This document shows, one piece after another, positions 22,683-34,940 of a stretch of DNA of 64,000 nucleotides. Below the pieces are notes generated by a model. That model ran no database searches. It was not told where the DNA came from and saw only the letters and a program-made list of their open reading frames with translations. A program made the position numbers and the translations under genes. The stretch's first letter is position 1; every line of letters begins with the position of its first letter. Source of the DNA: Diplosphaera chodatii (Eukaryota; Chlorophyta; Trebouxiophyceae; Prasiolales; Stichococcaceae); contig JAALGY010000011.1 of NCBI GenBank assembly GCA_032358165.1, forward strand, positions 372,001 through 436,000. Direction: 5' to 3'.

Positions 22683-25600
22683 CGCAGCTGGGCAGCTCAC
22701 CACGATGCACTTGCTTACGGTGCTGCGTGCACCCAGCAATCTAGCAGGTGCCATTTCGCCCGCTGTATGCGAAGCGTTGTCAGCGCTGAGATCACAAGCA
22801 AGGTCTGTATCGCCCTGAGATCAGCCCTGGAAGACTGGGGAAACGACAATGCAAGCAGGTGACAGGCGCTGTGCACTGACAGCGTATGCTGCAGCCATTG
22901 CAAAACTGGCTTCCTCAGACTCCCACTATCTGTGGCCAGTCAGGCCCCGCAAAGCACTCTAAAGGTGCGTGATCTGCATCGATGTGCAGCTGAAGCTGCC
23001 TGCCATGCTCGCATTTAGCCGTGTTACAATGTTTGTGGCCCGAGCATCTGATGCCAAAGCAGTGTCACTAAGCAGAGGGACATGCCCTTGCAGGCTGCAC
23101 TATAGCCCCGAGTACCTGCCGCATAAGAGCGTTGCCAGCATATGGATGTGCCGCTGCAAGCTGCAGTATAGACGCCTGCAGGAAGCTCCTTTACCAGCAG
23201 CCTGGGCTACAGCATGGAGGCAGGAGCGGCGTGTGTGCACAACGTCGACAATCGTTGCTCCAGTACTGGGATCTATCATAAAGTGCCTCTGCAACAAGGC
23301 TGTCATAAGCAGGGCACTGCCAGACCTTAAAGCAGCTGTGCAGCATGCCCAGAGTCTGGTGCTGATGGCTGGTTGCCTTGTTGCATTGCCTCATGTACAG
23401 TATATTACAGTTGCCATCTGCGCAGCTGCAGTGCTCCTGTGCCCTTAACAAGCGACAGCAACCAACGTGTGCACTAATATAACAGGCTGTCACACATTGT
23501 GCATCATAGTGACACTCAGTCATGCCCAGCATGCAACACAACGCACTCCCGTCTGCACTCGATGCATCATGGTTTCAGGCCATCATATGGCTCCTCATGT
23601 GTTGATCTGCCGCCCCGCACAGCCATGTGCTTGCACAGCCCCACTGCATCGCAGGTGGATCATGAGATGTCAAGCGGGATGAGCTACCAACACCTCCTGC
23701 ACTCAAGCACCGTGAAAGTTGAGCATGCCCTGACAGACGAAACTGTCTGAAGTAGCCACCTGCAGGGCCAGCATCGGTGCATGCTGTGGGTTGACCAGCC
23801 ATGCGGGCCTATCTTCGTAATCTGCAGAGCAACATCAACACTGTTGTCACGCACATAAGCGTGCACAAAGTGAGGAGAGACTATGCGATACGCGTCATTA
23901 GCGCTCACCTCAGCAGAGGGCAATGTCTCACAGACCATTTGCACCCTTATGCAGAGCAAGTGCAATATCACATCCATCAATGGTACGAGTCCCGAGTGTC
24001 TGGATAGCTGTTCAAAAATCACTGCCGACAACGCCTCCTGATATGCATTGGTGGGCGCGTCATCAACCCTGTCAATAGTCAGCAAAGCGTTGATGACCAA
24101 TCATGACCTGTTGCTGAGTTCACGAACAGTCATATGCAGGCCCACGACAGTTGTATGTGGGCTGCCACAAGCTGGAAGAAGGTGCTCACTTCCTGCATCA
24201 CCAGTCACCTCATGGGCGGTGTATGTCTAGGGCAGGTTGCTGAGCACTGCGTCTTGCACTGCAGAAGTGGGAGCTGAAATTCCAGGCTGATACTGTAGGT
24301 GGGCGGGTGGCACTACCTTGACAATGAGCCTGCAGCACACAAGGAGCGCATCAGCTTCACAGTAGCAAGACATCGCCCCATGACTCCATGCTCGACTCGC
24401 TGTGAAGCGCCCGGTGACACAGAGTACACAGCCATACAATGCATGAGAAACATGGTGCCCTACAGTTGCCGGGGCAACTCGTCCATCCACAAGATCTGCA
24501 GAACAATTGGTATAGTGATTCCCGCTGCTGTCAGTGCCATGTGCACCCACCAAGCTTGCATTCTCTGCTGCCACACTAGTGGAGCATTGGTCTGAGGCGA
24601 TGGTCAGTGAGCGGTGTCTCGAAACCTGCACGATCGTGACGGCAGCAAGTTTTGTCCTAGCTTTTGGAGTTCATCTTCCATCCGTGCCTTTCTGCAAACA
24701 GCACAGAGTCCATGGGGGCAATACAAACGTGCTCAAGGTGCGGTGCGTGTGAGTTCAGGCTGTCACACGCTCTCACATGTACATAGGCCGTTACCAGCAG
24801 CAGAGGCCATGTAGGTGGACTGCGTTCAGTGATGCGCTGCGCCCTGACGGCCCACCACCGCTTGCCAGGGATGCCAGGGACAGTTGCCGCATTGCTGCCG
24901 CCATGTGCACTCTCCATGCATCTGCAGCAGAACGAGGTGTCTTCCTGATACAGGTACGTGGGTGTTCAGTGCTCCATCTGCAGTAGCGACCACCTCAGCG
25001 TAAACCAGACAAATATATGCAGACACTGCAAACCCACTGTATGTTCCTATTGACCATGTGCATGCATGTTGCGCACCACATGTCAACCAGCCCTGCTTGG
25101 TGGAAACTGTGCTGGCTCGTCAAGTCGAAGAGAACATCTGGCTCCACTTGTCGGTTGCACCACCCCAAATCTGGATGTGCTGGCAACCAAGCCGCCGAGC
25201 AGGAATGCTGCACTGAGCGGCGGGTGCGTGGACTTCCTGTGCAACATATGAGTCAGTATCACTGCGAGCCCATCTGGAGACCCCATGGCGCTCTATTGAG
25301 ATATCAACGAACGCTGTGCTGCAGTGACATAGCATGCAGCCACACGATATAACAGACAGCGCAGCACGCAACACCACCTAGTGGATGTGATGCACAGCTG
25401 TGCAGCATAGCATCTCCGGGGCGGCACGAAGTCCTCCAGCAATGCCTGTACCATCCTCATGCCTGCCATGTTTGGTGCAGGTGCTGCATGATGAACAGGG
25501 TGACCGATCTACCGATCTACAGCTGTGACTTCACTGGTGGTGAAGCACTTCCAACTGCGCATGATGGGCCCCGGCGGCAGGCTGAGCACCTGCCATCTTT

Positions 25601-26442
25601 GGGTGCTGACAATCTTCAACCATGTTCGTACAAGTCACTTGATGAGCATTGCTGGCTTCCTGTGTCCGGAAGAAGAGAGATGCACGGGAGGCAGTTCGCA
25701 CACGATCACACGCAGGATGCCACATGATATACCCGCAGTAAGAGGGTTTACGAGACACCTGCAAGGCCGCCGAATAAGGCAGACTGTGAACATCATCTCA
25801 GCTTGTGTGGTGGCATTACTGTTCTGCGCAGCTGTAGGGTCAACCATTCACGACGTGCATTGCTGGTCACAATATGTATCCATGCATGCTGTGCTGCAGA
25901 CTGAACGGTCGAACCACGCATGCGACCATGGTGACATAAAGGTATCTTCACAAGTGCCAAAACGTGGCGATGTGGGGTGAGACCTTCACATCCTGACAGT
26001 GTTAAATGCTCACAGCTTCGTATGTGGCTGCAGCATGCACATGTTCTGCCACCTGGTCATCAGCATGGCCTGTTACAAGCTGTTCGCTGGCACCCAGCAG
26101 GCCAGAACTGCAAACCTTGTGCTAGCACTTGAACTGGGCTGGCTGCCCACGGGTGCCAGTGCCATGAAGCAGCCTCTGATCTTCGTTTGAGCAGCCATCC
26201 CAGCAAATTCTGCCGGCCCATGCATGCCGCCGTGGCACACGTTGCTCCCTTCAGCATTCCTTGCGTTTCGTCATGTCTCCTCCAGGTCAGCTGAGCCCTT
26301 CCCTGTAATGGTATAGCAATACGTCGGTAGAGGTCATTGGTTTGACTGCAGGTGCAGCAGCTGTGCATCGCCGGTCATGACACCTGAAAGGCTGTGCAGA
26401 TTGATGCCGCCTCATCTCATCCTGGGTAGCCACTTTGATGCC
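22683..26442. other. Unique loop of the foldback element
   Basis: This 3.8-kb segment lies between the two arms. Open frames reach about 160 codons (for example 22969-23448 plus and 23684-24100 minus). None shows a transposase signature, a zinc finger or codon bias like the host genes. It may be a decayed transposase region or captured host DNA; I cannot decide. Confidence 0.5.
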
Positions 26443-27672
26443 CCTGCTGCATCCGCTGATGCTACATCCTCAGGCTAGTGCCACTGCTGCTCGGTCGCTG
26501 CGGCCCCTGGGCCTGGCGGCTTGTGGGTGCATCACTGCATGGTGTCTGGATCGAGCACCCCATTCTCTGGCACGGCCTCCAGGGTGTCTGCATACGGTCG
26601 CCGGCGATCTCTATGCAGTCAGCATGCCAAGCAGACTTGTCCCAGCCTGCTGGCGCCCCAACAGCCGTTTCTCTGGGGCCGTGCACCGACATGCATGCGC
26701 ACAGGCTCCAACAAGCAAACCTGGGATTGCAGAGCGACGGGGCATGCGATGCGCCAAATGAAGGCACAGGCAGGACATGCACACAAACACCTTCGATACT
26801 CTGGGGCATGGCCCGTGAGCACGGCTGTAGCCGTGGCTGGGCCGATGTACATAGGTGAGTGCCCAGGGCTCATGCCTGCGCGCAGGCTGCTTGGAGAGGC
26901 GCGGCCGCTTGCAGGAAGGTCGACAAGGTCTCAGAGAGCAATCTGCAAGTGGCAGCGCGTGATGCGGGCGTCTGTGGCTGCCGCACTTAGCGTTTTGAGC
27001 AACGTCAGGTTTGCCTCCTGTGCAAAGGGCAACTGACAGTTGCCTGTATGCGGCAACCGCAGTTGCCGCGAGCGTGCTGAAGCTCCGAGTGCGGAGGCAA
27101 CTGACGGTTGCCTGCATACGGCAACTGCGGTTGCCGCAAAGTTGCGGGCCGGTCAAGTGCGGAAGGCAACTGACAGTTGCCTGCATGCGGCAACTGCTCC
27201 TTCTGCAAGCCTGCTGACCCTTCACAGCTCAACGCTGATATGCAGCACGAGGGAGCATGCGATCCGCCTACCGAAGGCACAGGCAGGACCTGCATCTGAA
27301 GCACCTTCAGTGAGTTGGGGCATAGCCCGTGCGCACGACCGTAGCCGTGGCTGGGATGATGTACACAGGTGAGTGCCCAGGGCACATGCCTGCGCGCAGG
27401 CTGCTTGGAGAGGCGCGGCCGCTTGCAGGAAGGACAGCAACAACTCGAGGAGCAGTTTGCAAGCGGCAGCGCATGATGAAGGCGTCTGTGCTGGCCGCAC
27501 TTGCCGTTTTTGACGAAGTCCTTTCGTGGTGTTGGAGGCAACTGGTAGTTGACTGCATAAGGCAACCCAGAGTTGCTCCTAGCGTGTTGCCCCTTTACAG
27601 AGTTACTGCTATAAAGCAACTTTGCTGCCTCAAAGTTGCCGAATGCAGGTAACTCACATGCGTGCCTGAGCT
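26443..27672. repeat. Right inverted arm of the MULE-like element
   Basis: This is the reverse complement of the left arm with few differences, for example AACTTTGCGG against AACCTTGCGG. It ends in GCGTGCCTGAGCT and is followed at once by the second CACATGGCG. Confidence 0.85.
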
Positions 27673-27681
27673 CACATGGCG
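27673..27681. other. 9-bp target-site duplication, right copy
   Basis: CACATGGCG directly follows the right end of the foldback element and is identical to 21443-21451. Confidence 0.85.
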
Positions 27682-28062
27682 GCATCGGCAGCGGAATACA
27701 TTGATGCTGACTACCGGTAGGTGCCTCAGGTGTTGCAAGAGGGAATGGCAAATAATGAACCGTGCATTGACATACATTGTAGTGAAAGGTATGCAAACAC
27801 TACTTGATCAAGCGGTGGCAACTCACGCTTCGGTCCTCCGCACCAGGCTAGCAGCACTGCATGTAGCGCATGTTGCATCACTAGCATCTGAGAGCAAGCT
27901 TGAGCCCCTTACAGACACTCCCTGTTCACCAAACATGACAGCACGTGTGGAAGCTGGCCAGCTGTTATGAGCAGCAGCCCAGAGGCTCACCAACCCTCCT
28001 CGGTCTGGAGGTGGGTTGACTTCACACTGCAGTCTGGCCACCATAGCTTACAGAGACCGCTT
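27682..28062. other. Spacer 3' of F-box unit U4
   Basis: This lies between the foldback element and the stop of U4, and is the probable 3' region of U4. Nothing else was recognised. Confidence 0.4.
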
Positions 28063-30649
28063 TCACCACTCGTCAAAATGATCACTCCATGCGCCGTGCA
28101 TGTACCAGTACACGCGCGGCACAGCACGCTGCACCTCCAGCAGGGCGTCTGCCGTTTGTGAGGACAGCTGCTGGTCGGACGGCAGTTCGCACCACAGGTG
28201 CCGCAGGCTGACGCAGCGCTGCAGGGCGTCGATGACCTCGCTGGGTTCGATCGCCAGCCTGCACAGACAGACCCCATGTCTGGGGTTGGACACGCTGAAC
28301 GAGATGATAGCTCAGTTGATGGTCACAGCATGGTCAGGACAACCTGGTGTCAGCAGCTGGTTCGCCCAACAGTCGACAGTGGGCGCACTGCAGGCTGCTG
28401 CGGCTCAGGTCGAGCGTGACGAGCTGCGGCATGGCCTCAGCCACCAGCGAAAGGATAGACATGCCGACTTTGTTGTCTTGCAGCCGCAAATGCGTCAGCT
28501 GTCGCAAGACGCTGCAGGCCGACAAGTGCTCCACACCGCAACTGCTGATGTGCAGCTGCCGCAGGGCCTTGCAGACATCCAGCCCTGCGCACCATAACAC
28601 GGTGCAATGCACTCTTGCAAGGCGCCTGCGCACACTCTACAACACGCGCAAAATGCCCTCTGGGTGGAACAAGTTGGAGATGCAGCACACACACCTTGCA
28701 AAATGTTACCATGCTGAAAGCTGCCACCAACACCGCACAGGCGCAGCCTACGGGCAACAGTTCCAGGCGCAATCTTGCACGATTGCCATGTCTGTACGAC
28801 TAATCAACACCATGTTGCACAGGAGTCACAGGCTACGCCCAGATGGGTTTGCCCACAGATGCAGACAGCATGGGACGCACCTGGTCAGCTGGCGCATAGC
28901 ACTCAGCTTTGCCAAATCTGCAGTCGTGACGTCCATGTCTCGCAGCATCAGATCGTGAATGCCTGCACGAAGCAACGAGGCGACACGTGCCACTCGAGGC
29001 CATATGCAGCCAGCACCGCCACGCCTCGCTTGGCTCACATGTCAACACAAGCTGTAGATTGCTGGGGTTCTGTTGTTACATTGCATGCCTGTGAGTGCTT
29101 CCAGAGCAGGCGGCAGGAAGCGGGCATCGATGTCCAACTGCTTGAGTCCAGTCAGTGCGGCTGTGACGGCCGGCAGCAGCGGCGATGAGAAGCCATTCTC
29201 GCCGTAAAATTTGCTATGCAGACCGAGGGAGGTCAAGTTTGTCAAAGCTGAGACCGCAGCAGTCAACGTTGCTGACACCACAGTCTGGAGGCGCAGCTTC
29301 TCCAGTCGCTGCAGGGCTGTGATGCCGTCTGACAGCCCACCTGTACCATACAACCATGGTGATTGCGATGGCAGAAGCATGGCTAAGACCTGCGTGCAGT
29401 GCCGGGCTGGTGCAACATCTGCAGGTCCACCTACATGGCCGACCTGTGACTGCTCACCCCAGTCCATGCATGGCTCGTCAATCCAGTCATAGACCTCGAG
29501 GCTGGTCAGCCGTGTGCAGCTGTACAATGCTGTCGGGATGCCAGCCTTGCTGTCGGTGCGCTCCTCTCCTCGTGCGGTTGTGTCCAATAAGCATGCCTTG
29601 CAGGAGACACAAGGGAATCAGATGGGGCCTGCCAGGTCAACATGACGAAGCCTTGAGATCCTTTCTTTTCTTTCACGCCTGTGACACATGCGCAGAGAAA
29701 GCTTCGGCCACAAAGCACCAGAGTGGATCACAGTAGTTGTGCAATACCTGCAGCGCTGGCAGCGACGAGAACAGATCATCCAAGACTCTGGTTGCCATTG
29801 GCGGGATGACACCGTATATGTGCAGCTTTGTGAGCCCAGTCAGCAGCTTGACATGACACTGCAGGGCATCATGACTATGGTCGAAGTGTGCACGCCCTGC
29901 TATGGCATGAACACCAGGGCATATTTTTCAGCAAGACAACATCAGCAGGGGTCCTGGCCAGATGGATGCATGCGTATGGCGTGGACACTCACCAGGCTAC
30001 TGCTATACATTGCCAAGTTTCTGTCCAGCTGCAAGTGCAGCTCGACCAGCGCCGGTGCTGCTGCAAAGGCCAGCATCAGCGTTTGGACTTTCCTGTCAAT
30101 CATCCGCATCGGCAAGCTGGCGTCGTATTTTCCGCCCTGCAACCATGAAGGTCGTAGTACACTGTGTATGCATCGACCTCGTGGATGTTTCTACGCGGAT
30201 GCTCATGCACGACTGCAATGGAATGCACAAGATCAATGTTGCCCATCGCTCATTGAGAACCTGAATGTGCAGAGTGCGTGTGCCGCGGCTCCGTGACGTG
30301 AGCCAGGACAAGGCGTCCAGACTGACGGTCTCGTCATTCTCGGGTTGTGCAGGTTGTTCTAGCTGCCTGCGAGGGTACTCCACAGTGGTCCACATGTCGG
30401 GGCGCCGCAGCAGCTGACACCATGCCCTGCACACCTCTGCCGCCCTCAGCCTGCGCGTACAGCACAGAGTCGGTGACGCAGATGCGGCACAACGCTGCAT
30501 TCAGTGGCCCACATGAGGCAAAGTGTTGCTCTAACTGCGGCTGCATGATCGGCATTGCAGCAATGTCACCTTTGTCCCTGTGGGATGAGCAGCAACACAT
30601 GGCCCAGCAAATCATCGCCCAGCTGCTGAATGCCAACAGATCGTTGCAT
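28063..30649 (-). CDS. F-box/LRR protein U4, intact, 480 aa
   Basis: Exons 5' to 3': 30649-30570, 30450-30261, 30136-29993, 29858-29748, 29596-29458, 29340-29089, 28962-28881, 28747-28695, 28584-28389 and 28258-28063. Phases agree throughout and the sum is 1443 nt. The protein starts MQRSVGIQQLGDDLLGHVLL. The F-box spans exons 1-2 (LIPQGQR, then LRAAEVCRAWCQLLRRPDMW). Exons 3-5 carry LVELHLQL and the TSLEVYDW strand, exon 6 a Leu-rich block (GITALQRLEKLRLQTVV to LPPALEALTG), exon 7 DLMLRDMDVTTADLAKLSAM, and exon 9 LRQLHISSCGVEHLSACSVL. The start is the nearest in-frame ATG to the F-box. The exon 6 donor is GC (ACAG/GCATGC), the only non-GT donor. This is the cleanest template for the family. 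By family knowledge it should bind SKP1 through the F-box and a substrate through its LRRs; the substrate is unknown. Confidence 0.85.
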
Positions 30650-31498
30650 CGCAGGGTCTTGCCGTTATGCAGGGCCGACTGTTGCCACTGCTGCTGCTGT
30701 TACTGCTGCACAAATGTCCCACTCCAAGGCCAGCCGAGCTCAGCAATAGTTGAGCCTTTGCCCACAAAGGTCGCAGACCATTCATCAATTGGCAGGTAGC
30801 GAAGCAGATGTCGTCTGGCCTGCAGGCCTTTTAAGCCACAGCCTGCGCCTGACTGTCATCAGACATGCTGTACGGGTGGATGGATGACTGATGACGATCT
30901 GTCATGCTGGTTAGGCACCCTGAGGTGTTTTGACTGTTAGAATTTCACCTGTGATGTGTTACATGAGCGTCAGTGCGTCAGACGTAGGGAGTTCCAGGCT
31001 GCCAGCTGATCTCTGACAGTCTGTGGACAAACGCACTACCGGTAGCAGATGATTCAAGAGCAGCAGTGGCAGAGTTCAGAAATTGCAGCGGGCAATGGAC
31101 CATTGACTATGCGTGGACACATACACATGCAGCAGGGAGTAGATCAGGCGGCATGTCATCATCATTACTGCAAAAGTGCAGCAATCAAATGTCAATTTCA
31201 GACCTCAGTCGAAGGTTATACTGCACCGCAGCATCACCTAGGTAATGTGGGTGAACAGCGGCGGCATCCAGTATGACCGCAAATTGGAAACATGAAGTGC
31301 GTCAATACAAAGTAGCACCCTAGGCAGGCTGACGTGGGCAGCTGGCCCATAAAGGTGCATGCAGTTGAATGTAGCAACCGTCAATTTGACGCAAGAGTGG
31401 CATTGGGCCATCGCATCTCAAGACAGTGTTCTTCGCCCAAGCTCTGCTGACGGGTGAGCTTCCCCATGCAGTCTGCCCAGGCACGTAGCTTGCAACTA
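30650..31498. other. Spacer between units U4 and U5
   Basis: This is the presumed promoter region of U4 and 3' region of U5. A stretch just upstream of 31499 resembles 38350-38424 downstream of U7 (shared AGCTCTGCTGA and neighbouring blocks). No gene was seen. Confidence 0.45.
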
Positions 31499-34173
31499 TC
31501 AGATCATCGGGTTGAATTTAAGAAGGAGTGTGTCTGCTTCATTCAGGTGCCAGCGCACGCGGGGCACGGCACGCTGCACCTCCATCAGGCTGGCCGCCAG
31601 GTGAGACGACACATGACTCTGGCATGTGCCGCACCACACATGTTGCAAGCTGATGCAGCGCTGCAGATCATCGACCAGTCCGGCGGACATGCTTGCCCAT
31701 CTGCAGAGGGCATTCTGGAGCATGTCTCAGGGTTGGGGCGTGCTGACAAGTGAGGTGCTTTTTATGTGTACAGCAAATGATGAAAGGCAATTGAGTGCTG
31801 CCGAAATGTCTACATGGCCGCCGCACCGGTCGTGGACGCGGTCGTGGACGCTGCCACTCAGGTCGAGGGTGACGAGCTGCGGCATGTTTTCGGCCACAAA
31901 GGCGAGGATGGAAATGTCGAGTGCGTATTCCTGCTGTACCCCTAGAACTGTCACTTGCTGCAATATTCTGCAGGGCGACAACCTCTCCACACAGCAGCCG
32001 TCCAAGTGCAACTCTTGCAGTGCCCTGCATCCGTCCAGACCTGTGCAGCAGCAAATGGTGCATATGTACATACATTTGAAGCGCGCTGCGTGGTTCTACA
32101 AAGCTCAAATGGTAAATGCAGCACACCTTGCAGGACCTTGCCATGCTGGAAGTCGCCACTGAAGTCGGATAAGCGCAGCCTACACCAGCAGTTGCAAGGA
32201 ACGCTCATGTGGGCGTCAACCGTGTTTGCGGCAGAAACCTACAACAGCTTGCAGGGCAGTTGCAGCTGTGCCCAGACAGGAGGATCAACAGCAGAGGGCA
32301 CGTCTGCAATTGCATGTAGCATGTGCAAGTACACCTGGTGAGGTGGTGCATGGCGCTCAACATTGCCAAATCCGTCGCCGAGACTTGCATATTTTGCAGT
32401 GTCAGATCGTGTGTGCCTGCGGACATCCCGCAAGGCTGTGTCAATCACCCAGTTACGTGCAGACAGCGCATCCTTTACTCGCCTGGCTTGCACCTCAGGG
32501 GACTAAGATGCCCCTGTCTGGGCGAGCTCAAGCACACGCACCTGTTAGGGCCACCAGAACTGGCGGCAAATGACGTCCATCAATATTCAGTTGCTGTAAT
32601 CCAGTCAGCACAGCTGCGGCAGCCGGCAGTGGCGACAAGTAGGCACCTCCACGACGGCGATCATCATAGAAAGTGTGGAAATCGCCGTACAGACCCAGTG
32701 ACGTCAACTCAGTGAGTGCTGAGACCGCATTTGTTAAAGTGTCTGTGATGACATTCTGCAACCGCAGCCGCTTCAACCGCTGCAATGCTGTGATACCGTG
32801 TGACAGCCCACCTGCACCGCACTCAAATGACATTTTGCAACAAGCAAGCAACAAAGGTGCATGGCTGCACTTGTTTGTCATGCTTGTCATATACGGATAT
32901 GGGGTCCGCTTTGCGCACAGGGTCATTCATGTGTCCCAGGAGATCATGGAGACTCACCCCAGTCCATACAGTGGGCACGATTAGGCTCATAGATCTCAAG
33001 GCTGGTCAGCTGTATGCAGGTGTACAGCGCTGTTGGCATGCCAGCCTCGCTTTCGAAGTCGTCCTCGTTTGCAAGCAGGCTCAGGAAGCACGCCTGAAGA
33101 TACCACATCAAGTGAGCCAGCTTGGTTTTTTCTAGATCAAAATCGGAAATCTTCCTCTGACACATGCCCAGAGGATGCGTTGCGTCAAGCATCCGAGGCT
33201 GAAGATCAACGCTGGTGTACCCTCAGCGACGGCAGCGCACTGAATACGCTGTTCAGCATACTCGTCCTCACTGGCGGACCAACACCATACATGCGCAGCT
33301 GCGTCAGTCCGCCTAGCAGCTTGACATGAGGCTGCAGCGCAACATGACAAAGGTGAAAAGCGCAAGTCATGCATGGCATGAACAATTGGGCATGCTCTTA
33401 AGAAGAGCATCAGCTGGTTCGCGCCCTGTTCAGCTGCATGCAGAGTCGGGTGTGGACACTCACCACGCTTTTACTGGACAGCACAAGGCTCTGTTCCAGC
33501 CACACGTGCAGCTCGACCAGCGCGGGTGCTGCTGCAAAGGCCAGCATTAGCGCCTGGAACTGGCCATCTACTAGCGGCATGTCTGGATAAACGGGTCCTT
33601 CCATGGTACCCTGCGACCAAGACCTTGCGCTGTCCCTGATGTGAAACAGCAGCCACGGCTGCCTCTCTGCGTAGGCTCACGCAGGAGTGCAGTGGCAAGC
33701 TCAAAGGCTACTGCGTCAATGGGCCACCTGAAACCAAAGAGAACGGGTGGCGCGGCTGCGTGACGTGAGCCAGTGCTGGGCGTCCAGACTCATGGTGTCG
33801 TCTGTCTCATGGTGTGTTGAGCTTTCTAGCCGCCTGCGGGGGTACTCCACGGTGGTCCACATGTCGGGGCGCCGTAGTAGCTGACACCAGGCTTTGCACA
33901 CTTCTGCTGCCCTGAGCCTGCGCGATTGATACACGAGGACCGAGCCTATTTTCGTGCACGCTGCATGATGTCCCAAATGAATCACATTCTTGCAGGACTA
34001 CGGCCAGTTGGCGGCATCACAGAATGTTACCGTTGTCCCTGCGGGACCAGCAGAAGTATGCGGCTCAGCAGATCATCGCCCAGCTGATGGATGCCCGTAG
34101 ACTGCCCCATGGCACCGTACTGCTGTTGCGCAGGGCTTGCTTCTGGTGCTGGTGCTTGACCTAAGGATGCCAT
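31499..34173 (-). CDS. F-box/LRR protein U5, intact, 515 aa
   Basis: Exons 5' to 3': 34173-34031, 33917-33728, 33610-33464, 33331-33221, 33093-32958, 32811-32542, 32416-32335, 32179-32127, 32040-31827 and 31700-31499. All phases agree and every donor is GT. The ATG giving MASLGQAPAPEAS was chosen because U7 begins with the matching MECLGQASAATEG; an upstream ATG at 34245 is open too. Exon 6 carries an enlarged loop between its two Leu-rich strands, rich in Asp, Arg and Tyr (FHTFYDDRRRGGAY), absent from the other copies. Exon 9 replaces the usual ending with SGSVHDRVHDR by using a donor further downstream. U5 is most similar to U7, including flanking DNA, so the pair probably arose by a recent block duplication. 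Confidence 0.83.
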
Positions 34174-34931
34174 GACACGGCCAGCTAGACGAGCCTGCTC
34201 CGAAACAGTCGCAGATCGACCAACGAGGACTGCTGGACAGCGCACTGGTGTGCAACACTGTAATTATGGGGTATTATTTTGCCTCGCCAGCTTGAGCCTT
34301 GCTGTGAAGATGCTGTACGAAAGATGTTCCAAGTCATGGTGACGTGTGGCTGACTAGACACCATACTTGGGCTGGTCACGTCTGACTCCAGGGCTCTGCT
34401 CGTCAGACGCTACATAAGCATCACATATGGAGAGTGTCGGGTCGCCAGCTGATCCTGGTGTGCGAGAACAGCTCTGGCAGGTCATGCAAGCAGCACATGC
34501 AGCAGTGGTCTCAGCGGAAGAGCGGCAGAGTGCATATGGACTGCTGATATTCAATTTGCAACCATAGGACGGTGGACTGGTCAGTAACTATCGCGTTGTT
34601 GGTGAGGTCCCCACTCACACACTCAGATCTCATCACTCTAGACCAGCGTCTGCCAGATGCAGAAAGGATCGCAACCCGATTTTGGCGTCTCGCCATCCAG
34701 CATTCCTGACCAACAGCATGTGGTCAGCAACAGCAGATGTGCCCAACCAGCAGGTCAGCGTTTGTGCACCGTCACATCCAATCAACACTTGCTGGACGTA
34801 GGCAGGGCGTCCGCCGCGGATGCATGGCAGCTGGGGCACTTTGTGAGGGCACTACTGCTCCAGCCCACTACTGCTCTGCCTCACTAACGCTCTAGCCCAC
34901 TACTGCTCTAGCCCACTACTGCTCCAGCCCA
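34174..34931. other. Spacer between units U5 and U6
   Basis: The part near 34300-34345 resembles DNA upstream of U7 (41255-41312). Near its left-array neighbour U6 the spacer ends in a short tandem repeat. No coding exon was seen. Confidence 0.45.
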
Positions 34932-34940
34932 CTACTGCTG
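34851..34940. repeat. Short tandem repeat of CCCACTACTGCTC
   Basis: About five imperfect units of a 15-18-bp motif (CCCACTACTGCTCYAG) run up to and slightly into the last codons of U6. The repeat supplies the Gln-Gln-stop at the U6 C-terminus. Confidence 0.75.

Larger units (their letters stand above)
21452..27672. mobile_element. MULE-like foldback element, 6.2 kb, 1.23-kb inverted arms
   Basis: Both ends begin AGCTCAGGCACGCATGTGAG read inwards. The arms, 21452-22682 and 26443-27672, are near-identical reverse complements with only scattered substitutions. A 9-bp direct repeat, CACATGGCG, flanks the element exactly. Long inverted arms with a 9-bp duplication match Mutator-like or foldback MULE elements. 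No transposase domain was recognised, so the element looks non-autonomous or degraded. Near-identity of the arms suggests recent insertion or ongoing gene conversion. It separates units U3 and U4 of the F-box array and does not interrupt a recognised exon. Confidence 0.85.

Noticed and set aside
23684..24100. Minus-strand frame of 138 codons in the foldback loop, as a transposase or captured gene
   Set aside because: No recognisable motif, no in-phase neighbouring exons and no codon bias. Left as unidentified loop sequence.
34173..34245. Upstream ATG of U5 as the start codon
   Set aside because: The paralogue U7 has an aligned Met at the downstream position (LGQA follows in both), while the upstream extensions do not match each other.
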